47,716 nucleotides of DNA from Falsiroseomonas sp. (lineage in GTDB: Bacteria; Pseudomonadota; Alphaproteobacteria; Acetobacterales; Acetobacteraceae): positions 1 to 47,716 of the forward strand of contig NZ_JAUYTS010000157.1 in assembly GCF_030695085.1 (NCBI RefSeq), given 5' to 3'. Below, in pieces: positions 15,793-26,054 of the stretch (its first letter is position 1; each line of letters begins with the position of its first letter). The notes beneath the pieces are model-generated. The model did not search any database and was not told the origin of the DNA. It saw nothing but the letters and a program-made list of their open reading frames with translations. The position numbers and the translations under genes are program-made.

Positions 15793-16434
15793 TCAGGCCT
15801 CCGCGCTGGCCCGCGGCGCGCCGAGCATGGCCATGAATTCCCGCCGGGTCGAGGCATCGTCGCGGAAGGCGCCGAGCATCCGGCTGGTCACCATGGACAC
15901 GCCGGGCTTGTGGATGCCGCGGGTGGTCATGCACTGGTGCTGCGCCTCGATCACCACGGCCACGCCCTTCGGCTTCAGCACCTGCTCGATGGTGTTGGCC
16001 ACCTGGGCGGTCAGCTTTTCCTGGATCTGCAGGCGCTTGGCATAGGCTTCCAGCACGCGGGCAAGCTTCGAGATGCCGACCACGCGGCCATCCGGGATGT
16101 AGGCGATGTGCGCCTTGCCGATGATCGGCACCAGATGGTGCTCGCAATGGCTTTCGAGGCGGATGTCGCGCAGCACGACCATTTCGTCGTAGCCATCGGT
16201 CTCCTCGAAGGACCGCGCGAGCAGGTCCACCGGGTCCACCTCATAGCCCGAGAAGAACTCGCCATAGGCGCGCGCTACGCGGGCCGGGGTGTCCACCAGC
16301 CCCTCCCGCGTCGGGTCATCGCCGGCCCACATCAGAAGGGTGCGGACGGCAGCCTCCGCTTCCTCGCGCGTCGGGCGGATGAAGGTGCCTGGCTGTTCGG
16401 TGCCGAGGCTGCGGGCGGGGGTCTGGATGTTCAA
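15793..16434 (-). CDS. folE: GTP cyclohydrolase I
   Basis: Converts GTP to 7,8-dihydroneopterin triphosphate, the first step of folate and pterin synthesis. With the TTG start there are 213 residues, the usual length. Zinc ligands are visible as Cys97 and His100 in SHCEHH and Cys168 in [28 protein letters not shown] is the family signature. I chose the TTG at 16434 because a ribosome site (AGGA) sits 8 bases upstream. An ATG at 16542 in the same frame would add 36 unconserved-looking residues and has no ribosome site. The start is therefore the uncertain part. Confidence 0.93.
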   Translation of the reverse strand: MNIQTPARSLGTEQPGTFIRPTREEAEAAVRTLLMWAGDDPTREGLVDTPARVARAYGEFFSGYEVDPVDLLARSFEETDGYDEMVVLRDIRLESHCEHHLVPIIGKAHIAYIPDGRVVGISKLARVLEAYAKRLQIQEKLTAQVANTIEQVLKPKGVAVVIEAQHQCMTTRGIHKPGVSMVTSRMLGAFRDDASTRREFMAMLGAPRASAEA

Positions 16435-16569
16435 GGGTCGTTTCCTATCGGCATCTCGACGCAGCGGCGGCAGGCCTGCCCCCGTATCGTCGCGCCCTGT
16501 GGAGTGCCAGGGTGTGAAATTCAGATGGGGACAGTCGGACATCGCGCAATGGTCTGTCCGCCAGCGGAA

Positions 16570-17331
16570 TCAGACCGGCGGTTCACCCTGAACCGGCTGG
16601 CTGCCCATGGCGCGCAGCAGCACGGTGATGGCCCGTGCTGCCTCCTCCACCGCTTCGGCGTCGCTGCCCTTGGCGACCAGCGCGACGCCGCCACCGCCCA
16701 TCCGGTAGTAGGGATAGCTGCCGATATCCAGCTCCGGCCAGCGCGCCTGGATCGCCGCCAGCCCCTCCGCGATGCGGCCTTCCATCACGCCATCCGCATG
16801 CACGGCGCGCGATGCGATGGGCGGGCCGCCGGCCAGGGTGGGGGCGAGCGATTCGAACATCGCCTGCATGATGCGCGGCACCCCGGCCAGTACATGGACA
16901 TTGCCCATGGTGAAGCCCGGCGCGATGGAGATGGCATTGTCGATCAGCGTGGCGCCGCGCGGCAGGGTCGCCATGCGCTGGCGGGCGGGGTTGAAATCGC
17001 CCGGCTTGTAGTGGCGCTCCAGCCGCGCCCAGGCCTCGGGGTGCGGCTCCCAAGGCACGCCGAAGGCGCCGGCGACGCATTCGCTGGTGATGTCGTCATG
17101 CGTCGGGCCGATGCCGCCGGTGGTGAAGACGTGATCGAACCTGGCCCGCACCTCGTTCAGCGTGGCGATGATCGTCTCCCGCACATCGGGGATGATGCGG
17201 ACCTCGCGCAGCGGGATGCCGATCTCGCCCAGGCGGGTGGCCAGGAAGTTGATGTTGGCGTCCTTGGTGCGGCCCGAGAGCACCTCGTTGCCGATCACCA
17301 GCAGGCAGGCGGTGGGGTTTGGCGCGGTCAT
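16570..17331 (-). CDS. CinA/MoaB-like molybdopterin-binding domain protein
   Basis: A 253-residue cytoplasmic protein with the MoCF-binding fold. LLVIGNEVLSGRTKDANINFLA and the motif FTTGGIGPTHDDIT, shared by MogA, MoaB and the N-terminal domain of CinA, are clear. The length fits stand-alone CinA-N proteins without the C-terminal amidase domain. Its reaction is not known; some relatives hydrolyse ADP-ribose or act in NAD by-product recycling. It lies 41 bases downstream of the GNAT-Nudix gene on the same strand, so it may share its transcript. Confidence 0.85.
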   Translation of the reverse strand: MTAPNPTACLLVIGNEVLSGRTKDANINFLATRLGEIGIPLREVRIIPDVRETIIATLNEVRARFDHVFTTGGIGPTHDDITSECVAGAFGVPWEPHPEAWARLERHYKPGDFNPARQRMATLPRGATLIDNAISIAPGFTMGNVHVLAGVPRIMQAMFESLAPTLAGGPPIASRAVHADGVMEGRIAEGLAAIQARWPELDIGSYPYYRMGGGGVALVAKGSDAEAVEEAARAITVLLRAMGSQPVQGEPPV

Positions 17332-17372
17332 GGGTGGGTGTCCCGGGCGAGAGGCGGATGCTGGATGGCCGG

Positions 17373-18410
17373 TTACAGGAAATCCCGCAGCATGGCGACC
17401 AGCGGCTTGTCCGCTGGCGGCATGGCATAATCCGCCAGCTTGTTGGGCCGCACCCAGGCCAGCGCCTGGCCCTCCATCGGCTGCACCCGGCCTTCCCAGC
17501 GACGGCACAGATACAGCGGCATCACCAGGTGGCGGTCACCGAGCGGATGGCTGGCAAAGGTGAAGGGGGCGAGGCAGCTTTCCGCCACGTCGATCCCCAG
17601 CTCCTCCCGCAATTCGCGGATCAGCGCGGCTTCCGGCGTCTCCCCGGCATGGACCTTGCCGCCGGGGAATTCCCACAGCCCCGCCATCGGCTTGCCCTCC
17701 GGCCGGCGGGCCAGCAGCACGCGGCCATCCGGGTCGATCAGCGCGCAGGCCGCGACCAGCAGGATGTGGCGCCCCATGCCTTCGGGAACCGGGCCTTCCA
17801 GGACGGGCGCGACTTCGGCGGCGGCGGCGGGCAGGTCGGCGCGGGTCATTTCGAAGAGTTTTACCGGCATGGTGCCGCCGCGCGCCAGGAAGTCCCGCAC
17901 GCCCTCGCCGGTCTCGCGGAAGCCGATGCGCTTCAGCACGGCCTGGCTGCGGGTGTTCTCGATCAGCGCGGAGGCGACCAGCCGGTCCAGCTCCAGATTG
18001 GCCAGCGCCCAACTGGCCAGCCGCGCCGCCGCTTCCGGCCCGACGCCATGGCCCCAGTAGCGGCGGCCGATCCAGTAGCCCAGCTCCGCCTCCCGCTTCG
18101 TGGCGTGGCGGGTCAGGCCGATGCAGCCCACCAGTACCTCCCGCTCCGCCGGTTCCTGCTCCAGCCCGGTGATGGCCAGGTGCCAGGCGGTGCCTTCGGC
18201 AAGCTGGGTGTGGGTGGAGGCGATCCAGTCATCGGCCAGCGCGCGCGGATAGGGGAAGGGCACCCGGGCGAGGGTTTTTGCGACTTCCCAGTCATTCACC
18301 AGGCGATGCAGCTCCGCCGCATCCTCGGCCCGCAGCGGCCGCAGGGTCAGGCGGTCGGTGCGGAGGGGAGCGAAGGTGCATAGCGCCGCAGGCATTTGGA
18401 TTTCACTCAT
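17373..18410 (-). CDS. Fused GNAT acetyltransferase and Nudix (MutT-like) hydrolase
   Basis: A 345-residue two-domain protein. Residues 12-185 are a RimJ/RimL-type GNAT domain ([38 protein letters not shown] for acetyl-Co[14 protein letters not shown]). Residues 212-345 are a Nudix domain with a full box at about 250-272 (GGKVHAGET...RELREELGI), preceded by LWEFPG as in MutT-like 8-oxo-dGTP pyrophosphatases. This fusion is known in alphaproteobacteria. The ATG at 18410 overlaps the end of the upstream low-G+C gene by 8 bases, so expression now depends on, or is coupled to, that insert. A start 14 codons earlier is less likely. Confidence 0.9.
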   Translation of the reverse strand: MSEIQMPAALCTFAPLRTDRLTLRPLRAEDAAELHRLVNDWEVAKTLARVPFPYPRALADDWIASTHTQLAEGTAWHLAITGLEQEPAEREVLVGCIGLTRHATKREAELGYWIGRRYWGHGVGPEAAARLASWALANLELDRLVASALIENTRSQAVLKRIGFRETGEGVRDFLARGGTMPVKLFEMTRADLPAAAAEVAPVLEGPVPEGMGRHILLVAACALIDPDGRVLLARRPEGKPMAGLWEFPGGKVHAGETPEAALIRELREELGIDVAESCLAPFTFASHPLGDRHLVMPLYLCRRWEGRVQPMEGQALAWVRPNKLADYAMPPADKPLVAMLRDFL

Positions 18411-19239
18411 CCGAACTGCCAGGGTCTTTGGCGGAATTTGCATTTCCAACAAGGATCGACTTCAGTCCTCTGGAACTGAGATTTTCAGCGAGGATTTTTT
18501 TCTTAATATGATCCGTGACTCGGATGTGATGTTCTGTTGGATCATCATAACCATATGCACCAATGTAAACATGCCGCGCGGCGTGATCCTCCACTGTAAA
18601 ATTTACAGTTTCAAGACCATGCTCAACACAGATTGCGAATATTTTCTGAAAAACACGAACGGGAAATCCGTGTCCGACAGAAAGCTCAAAAACAGCGGGA
18701 GTATACGGATCAGTCGATGTGGTGCCGAAGGTAGATGTTGGAAATAGCCGAATGGCTTTAAGTCCAGCTACGATACCGTCGTATTTTTCCAGAAGATCGT
18801 TTATTTCGATCGAATAATCTGGTTGCGCCCGTTGCGGGTTCAATTCCTCGTTTACGGAAAGAGGTGGAGTGCGACTGGATGCTAACGGACGAAGAATTTC
18901 TGCGCTGGGCTGCCTTGAGACGACTTTAACATATTCAGATTTACCGGTCTCAGCAACAAATCGCCTAGTCAAGTATTCTGCGTAATAGGTATCTTCTTGC
19001 ATTTCGGGGCGGAACCGCGTCTGAAGAAGAAATAGGCACACCAAAAAAATAGGCACGTTTGCTATGGATGCAATGATTAGGGCGCCGGCCCCCCAGCTTG
19101 GCTGCGTTACGTGGGTTGCGGCGAAAAGGAACGCGCCGTTCACAGAAACTAATCCGGCAAGCCAAGCCCCCAAGAGTTGAAGAGGCTTGGTAATTCTGCC
19201 AGGCTCGATGCGCGACGAAACGGTCAGGACGTTCTCCAT
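18403..19239 (-). CDS. Two-helix membrane protein of unknown function in a low-G+C insert
   Basis: A 278-residue protein. After about 18 polar residues come two hydrophobic helices ([21 protein letters not shown] and [21 protein letters not shown]), then about 200 cytoplasmic residues beginning [19 protein letters not shown]. The soluble part has no motif I can assign; its end ([16 protein letters not shown]) looks helical. Base composition is strikingly lower than its neighbours (row 18541-18600 has 28 G+C in 60) and codons such as ATA, TTT and AAA are frequent, implying horizontal acquisition. It sits between argJ and the GNAT-Nudix gene with an 8-base overlap to the latter. The layout would suit a membrane effector or sensor, but this is inference. 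Confidence 0.75.
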   Translation of the reverse strand: MENVLTVSSRIEPGRITKPLQLLGAWLAGLVSVNGAFLFAATHVTQPSWGAGALIIASIANVPIFLVCLFLLQTRFRPEMQEDTYYAEYLTRRFVAETGKSEYVKVVSRQPSAEILRPLASSRTPPLSVNEELNPQRAQPDYSIEINDLLEKYDGIVAGLKAIRLFPTSTFGTTSTDPYTPAVFELSVGHGFPVRVFQKIFAICVEHGLETVNFTVEDHAARHVYIGAYGYDDPTEHHIRVTDHIKKKILAENLSSRGLKSILVGNANSAKDPGSSDE

Positions 19240-19299
19240 AGCTCCAGGCTAATATTCAGAGGCTTACCTGTTCTCGTCTTTGCTTCAAAATCTTTAGAA
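18403..19299. other. Low-G+C insert between argJ and the GNAT-Nudix gene
   Basis: Base composition falls sharply just beyond the argJ stop and recovers at the GNAT-Nudix start. Both flanking genes are complete, so the DNA entered an intergenic junction. I see no terminal repeats, target duplication or transposase. Confidence 0.65.
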
Positions 19300-20538
19300 T
19301 CAGGATCTGTAAGAGCCGTTGATGTCGATATAGCCGTGCGTCAGGTCGCAGGTCCAGGCCGTCGCCTTGCCGCGGCCGAGCGCCAGATCCACCGTGATCT
19401 CGACCTCCCGGCCCTTCATATGGGCGATCACCGGCGCCTCGTCATAGCCCGGTACCACGCTGCCCTCCCGCGCCATCCAGGTGCCGCCGACGCCGACCGA
19501 GAGCAGGTCGCGATCTGCCGGCTCGCCGGCCTTGCCCACGGCCATGACGATGCGGCCCCAATTGGCGTCCTCGCCGGCGATCGCGGTTTTGACCAGGGGC
19601 GAATTGGCGATCGACATGGCGATGCGATGCGCCGATTTGGCCGAGACGGCGCCGGTCACGTCGATCCGGATCAGTTTTTGGGCGCCCTCGCCATCGCGCG
19701 CGACCATCAGGGCGAGGTCCATGAGAACCTCGTGCACAGCTCGTGAAAAGTCCTTCAGCATCTTGCCGCCCTCGGCCGGCACGCGGGGGTGCTTTGCGCT
19801 GCCGGTGGCAAAGAACAGCACCGTGTCGCTGGTGGAGGTGTCGCTGTCCACCGTGACGCAGTTGAAGGATTTCTGGGTGCCCTTGGCGAGAATGGCCTGC
19901 AGCGCGGCGGCTGGCACCTTGGCGTCGGTGGCCAGGAAGCACAGCATGGTCGCCATGTCGGGGGCGATCATGCCGCTGCCCTTGGCGATGCCGGAGATCG
20001 TCACCGTGGTGTCGCCGATCCGCGCGGTGCGGGTGGCGCCCTTCGGGAAGGTGTCGGTGGTCATGATGGCGCTGGCCGCGCCGGCCCAGCCATCCTCATC
20101 CAGCTTGCCGAACAGCGGCGGCAGGGCGGCGACCAGCTTCTCGGTCGGCAGCTTCTCCCCGATCACGCCGGTGGAGGCCAGGAACACTTCTCCGGGCTTG
20201 CAGCCGGCCAGTTCCGCCATCGCCTTGGCGGTGTCGCTACAGGTCTGGCGGCCCGCCTTGCCCGTGAAGACGTTGGAATTGCCGGCGGTGACCACCAGGG
20301 CGCGCGCCTTGCCGCCCTTCAGCGCGGTGCGGCACCAGTCGATCGGCGCGCCGGGGCACTTATTTTTGGTGAAGACACCGGCCACGCTGGTCCCCGCGGG
20401 GAAGACCATCATCGTCACATCCTCGCGCGCCTTGTAGCGGATTTCGGCGCGGCCGGAGCCGAGGCGCACGCCGGGCACCGGCGGCATCGCCGGCAGCGGC
20501 AGCGCGAGCGGGGAGACGGGAAGATCCTTGCCAGCCAT
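19300..20538 (-). CDS. argJ: Bifunctional ornithine acetyltransferase / N-acetylglutamate synthase
   Basis: A 412-residue Ntn-type enzyme that recycles the acetyl group from N-acetylornithine to glutamate in arginine synthesis. It cleaves itself before a Thr: here Thr197 in KGSGMIAPDMATML. Other family blocks are TKNKCPGAPI, TGVIGEKLP, FNCVTVDSDTSTSDT and the C-terminal DLTHGYIDINGSYRS. I start at the ATG at 20538, 16 bases after the PPIase stop; the frame is open further upstream within that gene. Together with argF and argD 14 kb away it gives a cyclic arginine pathway. Confidence 0.96.
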   Translation of the reverse strand: MAGKDLPVSPLALPLPAMPPVPGVRLGSGRAEIRYKAREDVTMMVFPAGTSVAGVFTKNKCPGAPIDWCRTALKGGKARALVVTAGNSNVFTGKAGRQTCSDTAKAMAELAGCKPGEVFLASTGVIGEKLPTEKLVAALPPLFGKLDEDGWAGAASAIMTTDTFPKGATRTARIGDTTVTISGIAKGSGMIAPDMATMLCFLATDAKVPAAALQAILAKGTQKSFNCVTVDSDTSTSDTVLFFATGSAKHPRVPAEGGKMLKDFSRAVHEVLMDLALMVARDGEGAQKLIRIDVTGAVSAKSAHRIAMSIANSPLVKTAIAGEDANWGRIVMAVGKAGEPADRDLLSVGVGGTWMAREGSVVPGYDEAPVIAHMKGREVEITVDLALGRGKATAWTCDLTHGYIDINGSYRS

Positions 20539-20554
20539 GGTCGGTGGTCTTTTC

Positions 20555-21478
20555 TCAGCGGCGGGGTTGCGGGGCGGCCGGCGGCGCGGCGCCATCCAGC
20601 AGGGATGGTGCGGCGGGGGCGGGCAGGGGGCTGCCATCCATGGCGAAGCGCTCGACCTGGGCGGAAGCGCGGATCCGCTCCACCTCGGCATTCACCGCTT
20701 CCTCAAAGGCGCGCTGGCGCAGCGCCTCCTGCGCCTCCTCGAAGGGCGGCGGCGGCACGGCGCGGCGGGCTTCCACCTTGATGACGTGCCAGCCGAACTG
20801 GGTCCGCACCGGAGCCTCGGAAATCTGGCCGGGCTGCATGGCGAAGGCGGCGGTGGCGAATTCCGGAATCATGTCACCGCGCTTGAAGAAGCCGAGATCG
20901 CCGCCCTCGCGGGACCCGGGGCCGGTGGAGCGGCGGCGGGCGACTTCGGCGAAATCGGCATTCGGCCGGCGGGCCTCGGCCAAAGCGGTGCGGGCCTCGG
21001 CCTCGGTCGGCACCAGGATGTGGCGGGCGCGCACCTCCTCCTCCGCCGGCTGGCCGGCGACGTCGCGCTGGTAGCGGGCGCGGAGTGCTTCCTCGGTCAT
21101 CTGCGGCGCCACGGCGCGGGTGATGAGCGCCTGTTGCAGCGCCTCCTCCTCCGCCCGGCGCAGGCGGGCCTGCACCTCGGGGTCACTGGCCAGGCCCTGG
21201 GCGCGGGCGGCGGCGGTGATCGCCTTCTGGGTGATGAGCTGGTCGAGCAGCAGCGGCATCAGCATGGGCTGCGGCATGGAGCGCAGCTCGGCCGGCAGGC
21301 GCTCCATCTCCGATTGCAGCTCGGACAGGCGGATTTCGGTGCCGTCCACCCGGGCCACCACGGGGTCTGCCGCCGGGGCTGGCCCCTGGGCCAGGGCGGG
21401 GGCCGAAAGCAGGGCCGTGGAGACCAGCAGGGCGGCAAGAAAACGGGGTGTGCGGCGCATCGCGAGGATTCTCGTCAT
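20555..21478 (-). CDS. Periplasmic parvulin-type peptidyl-prolyl isomerase
   Basis: A 307-residue exported foldase. The signal peptide is [24 protein letters not shown]; a start six codons later (MRRTPRF) is equally possible. A SurA/PrsA-like N-terminal helical region (residues about 45-140, [21 protein letters not shown]) precedes one parvulin domain ([44 protein letters not shown]). The C-terminus is Pro/Ala-rich. It probably helps outer-membrane or secreted proteins fold, and is the first gene of an operon with argJ, divergent from secA. Confidence 0.9.
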   Translation of the reverse strand: MTRILAMRRTPRFLAALLVSTALLSAPALAQGPAPAADPVVARVDGTEIRLSELQSEMERLPAELRSMPQPMLMPLLLDQLITQKAITAAARAQGLASDPEVQARLRRAEEEALQQALITRAVAPQMTEEALRARYQRDVAGQPAEEEVRARHILVPTEAEARTALAEARRPNADFAEVARRRSTGPGSREGGDLGFFKRGDMIPEFATAAFAMQPGQISEAPVRTQFGWHVIKVEARRAVPPPPFEEAQEALRQRAFEEAVNAEVERIRASAQVERFAMDGSPLPAPAAPSLLDGAAPPAAPQPRR

Positions 21479-21514
21479 GTTCGCCGGAAGATGGCCGAAG
21501 CGGGGGGGCGCTAC

Positions 21515-21572
21515 AAGGCGGGGCTCCGCCGCGGGTGGAAGGCGGGGCTCCGCCGTGGGTGGAGGGCGGGGG
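21515..21572. repeat. 24-bp tandem repeat between the PPIase gene and secA
   Basis: Two nearly identical 24-base units (21515-21538 and 21539-21562, one mismatch) begin aaggcggggctccgccg, and a partial third copy follows. The unit contains a short GCGGGGCTCCGC inverted repeat, so the array could form hairpins. It lies just upstream of the secA promoter. Confidence 0.8.
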
Positions 21573-21588
21573 CATCGGCGAGCTTGCG

Positions 21589-21617
21589 TTGACGCGGCAG
21601 GGCCGGGCGCCTATCTC
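21589..21617 (+). promoter_or_regulatory. Promoter of secA
   Basis: TTGACG (21589-21594), a 17-base spacer and TATCTC (21612-21617) make a good housekeeping promoter. Transcription would begin near 21624, giving a leader of about 100 bases. Within it CCGACGC (21657-21663) can pair with GCGTCGG (21704-21710) next to the weak ribosome site (ggaga, 21709-21713). Confidence 0.6.
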
Positions 21618-21725
21618 TCCGGCCTCGCGCCCCAGCCCGAATTGGGCCTTGCGCCCCCGACGCCCGGGCGCGATCCCCGTAACGCTGCTGGCATTCTCGG
21701 TGCGCGTCGGAGACAGCTTTCGCAG

Positions 21726-24473
21726 ATGTTCCAACGTCTTGTCCGCGCCGTATTCGGCAACACCAACGACCGGGCGCTGAAGCGCTTCCAGGGCCGTGTA
21801 CCCGCGATCAATGCGCTGGAGCCCACGCTGGCCGCGCTGTCCGATGAGGCGCTGCGCGGCAAGACCGCGGAATTCCGCGCCCAGCTCGCCGCCGGGCGCA
21901 CCCTGGATGACCTTCTGCCCGAGGCCTTCGCCACGGTGCGGGAAGGCGCCAAGCGCATCCTCGGCATGCGGCATTTCGACGTGCAGATGATCGGCGGCAT
22001 GGTGCTGCATGATGGCCGCATCGCCGAGATGAAGACCGGCGAGGGCAAGACACTGGTGGCCACCCTGCCGGTGTACCTGAACGCGCTGCCCGCCAAGGGC
22101 GTGCATGTCGTTACCGTGAACGACTACCTGGCCAGCCGCGACGCGGAATGGATGGGCAAGCTGTATGGCTTCCTCGGCCTGACCACCGGCACCATCATCC
22201 ATGGCAAGTCGGATGAGGAACGGCGCGACGCCTATCACTGCGACATCACCTACGGCACCAACAACGAATTCGGCTTCGACTATCTGCGCGACAACATGAA
22301 GTACCGGCTGGAGGAGATGGTCCAGCGCGACTTCGCCTTCGCCATCGTGGACGAGGTCGACAGCATCCTGGTGGATGAGGCGCGGACGCCGCTGATCATC
22401 TCCGGCCCATCGGACGACAGCAGCGACCTGTATTCGCGCGTCGATGCGGTGATGAAGGAGCTGGTGAAGGACACCTCGATCTACGAGAAGGACGAGAAGT
22501 TCAAGACCGTCCATATGGTCGAGGAAGGGACGGAGGCGCTGGAGGCAGCGCTGACCGAGGCCGGGTTGCTGACGGAAGGTGCGCTGTATGACAGCGCCAA
22601 CGTCACCCTGGTGCACCACGCCAACCAGTCGCTGCGCGCGCATGTGCTGTTCACCAAGGATGTCGACTACATCGTCCGGCAGGACAAGGTCGTCATCATC
22701 GACGAATTCACCGGCCGCATGATGGAAGGCCGCCGCTATTCGGAAGGCCTGCACCAGGCGCTGGAGGCCAAGGAAGGCGTCACCGTCCAGCCCGAGAACC
22801 AGACGCTGGCCTCCATCACCTTCCAGAACTATTTTCGCCTGTATCCCAAGCTCGCCGGCATGACGGGCACGGCCTCCACGGAAGCCGATGAGTTCGCCGA
22901 GATCTACAAGCTGGAAGTGGTCGAAATCCCTACCAACGTGCCGGTGGCGCGCCAGGATTCGGATGACGAGGTCTATAAATCCGCCCGCGAAAAATATGAG
23001 GCGGTGGCCAGCCTGATCGCCGAGGCGCGGGAAAAGGGCCAGCCCACCCTGGTCGGTACCACCAGCATCGAGAAATCGGAGCTGATCTCGGAACTGCTGA
23101 AGAAGAAGGGCGTGCCGCACCAGGTGCTGAATGCCCGCTTCCACGAACAGGAAGCCGGCATCGTGGCGCAGGCCGGCCGCCCCGGCTCCGTCACCATCGC
23201 CACCAACATGGCCGGCCGCGGCACGGACATCCAGCTCGGCGGCAATGCGGACATGCTGGCCCGCGCCGAGATCGGCAACAGCGACAGCCCGGAATACGAA
23301 GCCGCACTCGCCCGCCACAAGGCCGAGGTCGAGGCGATCCGCCCCGCGGTGAAGGCCGCCGGCGGCCTGCTGGTGATCGGCACCGAACGGCACGAAAGCC
23401 GCCGTATCGACAACCAGCTGCGCGGCCGGTCCGGCCGCCAGGGCGACCCGGGCGCCAGCCGCTTTTTCCTGTCCCTCGAAGACGACCTGATGCGGATCTT
23501 CGGCAGCGAACGCATGGGCGGCATGTTGCAGAAGCTGGGTCTCAAGGAAGGCGAGGCGATCGTCCATCCCTGGATCAACAAGGCGCTGGAAAAGGCGCAG
23601 AAGAAGGTCGAGGCCCGCAACTTCGACACCCGCAAGAACCTGCTGAAATACGACGACGTCATGAACAACCAGCGCAAGGAGGTCTATGCCCAGCGCAAGG
23701 CCTTCATGATGGCGCCGGATGTGGCGGAGACGGTCGCCGAGATGCGGCGGGAGACGATCGGCAAGCTGATCGACACCGCCATCCCGGAAAACGCCTATCC
23801 CGAACAGTGGGAACTGGCCGGGCTGCAGGAGAAGGTGCTGAACATCCTCGGGCTCGATCTGCCGGTGGCCGATTGGGCGCGCGAGGAAGGCATCGACGAG
23901 ACCCAGGTGCGGGAACGCCTGATCAAGGCGGCGGAGGAAAGCTACGCCGCCCGCGTCGCCAATATCGGCCCGGACCTGATGCGGGTGGTGGAGAAATCCC
24001 TGCTGCTGCAGATCTTCGATGCGGTGTGGAAGGAACACCTGCTCGCGCTGGACCATCTGCGCCAGGGTATCGGCCTGCGCGCCTATGGCCAGCGGGACCC
24101 GCTGAACGAGTACAAATCGGAAGCCTTCAACCTGTTCAACAGCATGCTGGAGGATCTGCGGGAACGCACCACCACCGTGCTGATGCGAATCGACATCCGC
24201 CCGGATGCGCCGCCGCCGATGCCGGAGCCGGTGCGGGTGATGGATATGCGGCACCCGGACCCGAACGGCCCGATGGGTGGCATCGCGGAGCTGGAATACG
24301 CCGACGCCGCGCCGCCGCCTTCCTATGGCGCCGCCACCCAGCCGATGCGCCAGTCGCCGACCGCCCAGCAGGTGGACCCGAACGACCCCACCACCTGGGC
24401 CGCCACGCCGCGCAACGCGCCCTGCCCCTGCGGGTCTGGCAAGAAATACAAGCACTGCCACGGCAAGGGGTGA
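21726..24473 (+). CDS. secA: Preprotein translocase ATPase SecA
   Basis: The motor of Sec-dependent protein export, 915 residues. Walker A lies at about 102-109 (MKTGEGKT) and Walker B at 209-212 (VDEVDS). [10 protein letters not shown], the helicase-like GTTSIEKSE and [14 protein letters not shown], and the [10 protein letters not shown] motif follow. The C-terminus ends in the zinc-binding [14 protein letters not shown], which contacts SecB. The frame is open far upstream but only this ATG gives the family start ([16 protein letters not shown]). It is divergent from the PPIase gene, and a low-G+C insert follows directly. Confidence 0.98.
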   Translation: MFQRLVRAVFGNTNDRALKRFQGRVPAINALEPTLAALSDEALRGKTAEFRAQLAAGRTLDDLLPEAFATVREGAKRILGMRHFDVQMIGGMVLHDGRIAEMKTGEGKTLVATLPVYLNALPAKGVHVVTVNDYLASRDAEWMGKLYGFLGLTTGTIIHGKSDEERRDAYHCDITYGTNNEFGFDYLRDNMKYRLEEMVQRDFAFAIVDEVDSILVDEARTPLIISGPSDDSSDLYSRVDAVMKELVKDTSIYEKDEKFKTVHMVEEGTEALEAALTEAGLLTEGALYDSANVTLVHHANQSLRAHVLFTKDVDYIVRQDKVVIIDEFTGRMMEGRRYSEGLHQALEAKEGVTVQPENQTLASITFQNYFRLYPKLAGMTGTASTEADEFAEIYKLEVVEIPTNVPVARQDSDDEVYKSAREKYEAVASLIAEAREKGQPTLVGTTSIEKSELISELLKKKGVPHQVLNARFHEQEAGIVAQAGRPGSVTIATNMAGRGTDIQLGGNADMLARAEIGNSDSPEYEAALARHKAEVEAIRPAVKAAGGLLVIGTERHESRRIDNQLRGRSGRQGDPGASRFFLSLEDDLMRIFGSERMGGMLQKLGLKEGEAIVHPWINKALEKAQKKVEARNFDTRKNLLKYDDVMNNQRKEVYAQRKAFMMAPDVAETVAEMRRETIGKLIDTAIPENAYPEQWELAGLQEKVLNILGLDLPVADWAREEGIDETQVRERLIKAAEESYAARVANIGPDLMRVVEKSLLLQIFDAVWKEHLLALDHLRQGIGLRAYGQRDPLNEYKSEAFNLFNSMLEDLRERTTTVLMRIDIRPDAPPPMPEPVRVMDMRHPDPNGPMGGIAELEYADAAPPPSYGAATQPMRQSPTAQQVDPNDPTTWAATPRNAPCPCGSGKKYKHCHGKG

Positions 24474-24714
24474 GTGTGGTAGGCCCTAGTCGCCAAGCAA
24501 AGCTGTGGTGCCATCCTGGCGGTTAGGCGCACGTTTTGAGCACCGGGTACCTTTCGTGACCATCCGCTGCTCGCGTTAGACATGCGAGAGCCTCGATTCG
24601 GCCGTCAGCGTTGGGCCAGTCGACATGCGCTCCCGCGTCTGGTCTCTACTTGGACCGCCCAGGCGCCGTTTGGGCCGGACCATTACCATATCAAATAGAA
24701 ACGGATTTGAAGAT
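24474..24714. other. Intergenic stretch at the left edge of the low-G+C island
   Basis: These 241 bases between secA and the ATPase gene hold no convincing gene. Base composition is mixed at first and AT-rich from about 24680. No direct repeat matching the right edge (26493-26540) could be found by eye, and no tRNA gene is present. The promoter of the ATPase gene should lie here, but I cannot select one with confidence. Confidence 0.5.
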
Positions 24715-26052
24715 ATGCTTTCTGTCCGGCTTCAAGAGTTCAAGTGCTTCCGAGATACCGGAGAAATTTACATAAAGCCAATTACATTTTTGGTTGGAGA
24801 AAATAGTTCAGGAAAAACATCATTTTTATCGGCTTTACGTCTTTCGCTAGAGTGGTTTTCTGGCGCCGTTACCTACCCGTTTAATCGCGAGCCATATTTT
24901 TTGGGTGGGTTTGATCAGATAGCTAATACTTCTCCGGGGAGGCGTAGGCGATCAACTTCGTTCAGTCTTTCCGTAAAGCATAGTCTGCCAAGAGAAAGGG
25001 AGCGGCTAACCGCTCGAGGCATTCGGACACTTATTGCGCCGCCTGAAAATATGTGTAGTCACACTTTGACTTTTGAGAAAGGTTCTCCTCAGCCGCAGCT
25101 AGTTGCATATTCATTTAGCTGCAATGGCGACAGCGCGAAATTCGATCTGCGTGGGGATCACATTAGCTGCGAAGTTGGCGGGAGGGTACTAAAAAATAAG
25201 AAGGAGGGACTTTTTCCTCCCGCTGCCTTAATACAAGAAAATCCAGGATTTCTTAGATTTGTGTTCGATGAGTTTCTTCATGCTTATTCTAAGCCCGAGG
25301 ATACGAGGGCGCAGCTGAGCATTAACGAGCTTGCGCGACTGACTGATGGCTTTAGGTCTGCTCGCAGCTTTTTGAGCCAACGAGTTTTCGCGTCGGCGCC
25401 GGTGCGATCGGAGCCTCTAAGAACCTATAATCCATCTGAAGTTGCTGCTAATGCGCAGGGTTCGCATGTTCCCTTGGAACTAGCCGGAAATAAAACCAAA
25501 TCGCCTGAAAAATGGCTAAGGATTCGTCAAAGTCTTTCCGATTTTGGTCGCAAGGCGGGCCTTTTCGACGATATTGAGATTAGGCAGCTTGGAAAAAAAG
25601 ACGGAGATCCATTTCAGATCGAGGTCAAGATTGGTGGGCCTTTGGTCAACATCGTAGATGTCGGATATGGTGTCAGCCAAGCGCTACCAATAATATATCA
25701 AATCCAAAATTCTAAGAATTACGACGCCTTTCTCATACAGCAACCAGAGGTTCATTTGCATCCCCGGGCCCAAGCAGAACTGGGCACGCTAATTGGTTCT
25801 ACAGCGTCCGGGAAGGATGCGCCCTATTTCGTTGTTGAAACGCATAGCGATTATATTATTGACCGGATTAGAATGGAGGTTCAAGAACGCAAAGTTCCAT
25901 TTGATCATGTGGCTATTCTATATTTCTCCCGAAGTGGGGGTGATGTGCGAATTTCGCAGATTTCGCTTGATGAGGCTGGTGATCTTGTTGATGCGCCATC
26001 TGATTTCCGCAACTTTTTTCTTGCTGAGCACCGTCGGCTTTTGGGTATTTGA
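24715..26052 (+). CDS. OLD/ABC-like AAA ATPase of a probable two-gene system
   Basis: A 445-residue P-loop ATPase. It starts MLSVRLQEFKCFRDTG, the RecF/OLD-type beginning. Walker A is GENSSGKTS at 28-36, an ABC-signature-like VGYGVSQALPI lies in the C-terminal half, Walker B is FLIQQPEVHLHP from about 339, and the H-loop is VVETHSDYII from about 374. No TOPRIM domain follows. Frames upstream add about 30 unlikely residues. Base composition is very low (25681-25740 has 21 G+C in 60), marking recent transfer. The gene directly downstream encodes a PIN-like protein, so a sensor/ATPase plus nuclease defence or toxin pair is likely. Confidence 0.85.
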   Translation: MLSVRLQEFKCFRDTGEIYIKPITFLVGENSSGKTSFLSALRLSLEWFSGAVTYPFNREPYFLGGFDQIANTSPGRRRRSTSFSLSVKHSLPRERERLTARGIRTLIAPPENMCSHTLTFEKGSPQPQLVAYSFSCNGDSAKFDLRGDHISCEVGGRVLKNKKEGLFPPAALIQENPGFLRFVFDEFLHAYSKPEDTRAQLSINELARLTDGFRSARSFLSQRVFASAPVRSEPLRTYNPSEVAANAQGSHVPLELAGNKTKSPEKWLRIRQSLSDFGRKAGLFDDIEIRQLGKKDGDPFQIEVKIGGPLVNIVDVGYGVSQALPIIYQIQNSKNYDAFLIQQPEVHLHPRAQAELGTLIGSTASGKDAPYFVVETHSDYIIDRIRMEVQERKVPFDHVAILYFSRSGGDVRISQISLDEAGDLVDAPSDFRNFFLAEHRRLLGI

Positions 26053-26054
26053 AT

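Noticed and set aside
16435..16542. N-terminal extension of folE from an ATG
   Set aside because: The added residues look non-conserved and lack a ribosome site, whereas a TTG with AGGA at proper distance gives the normal family length.
21183..24461. Very long open frame antisense to secA
   Set aside because: Its product is rich in His, Gln, Val and Arg with no domain, as expected of the complement of a G+C-rich gene; secA on the plus strand is complete and conserved.
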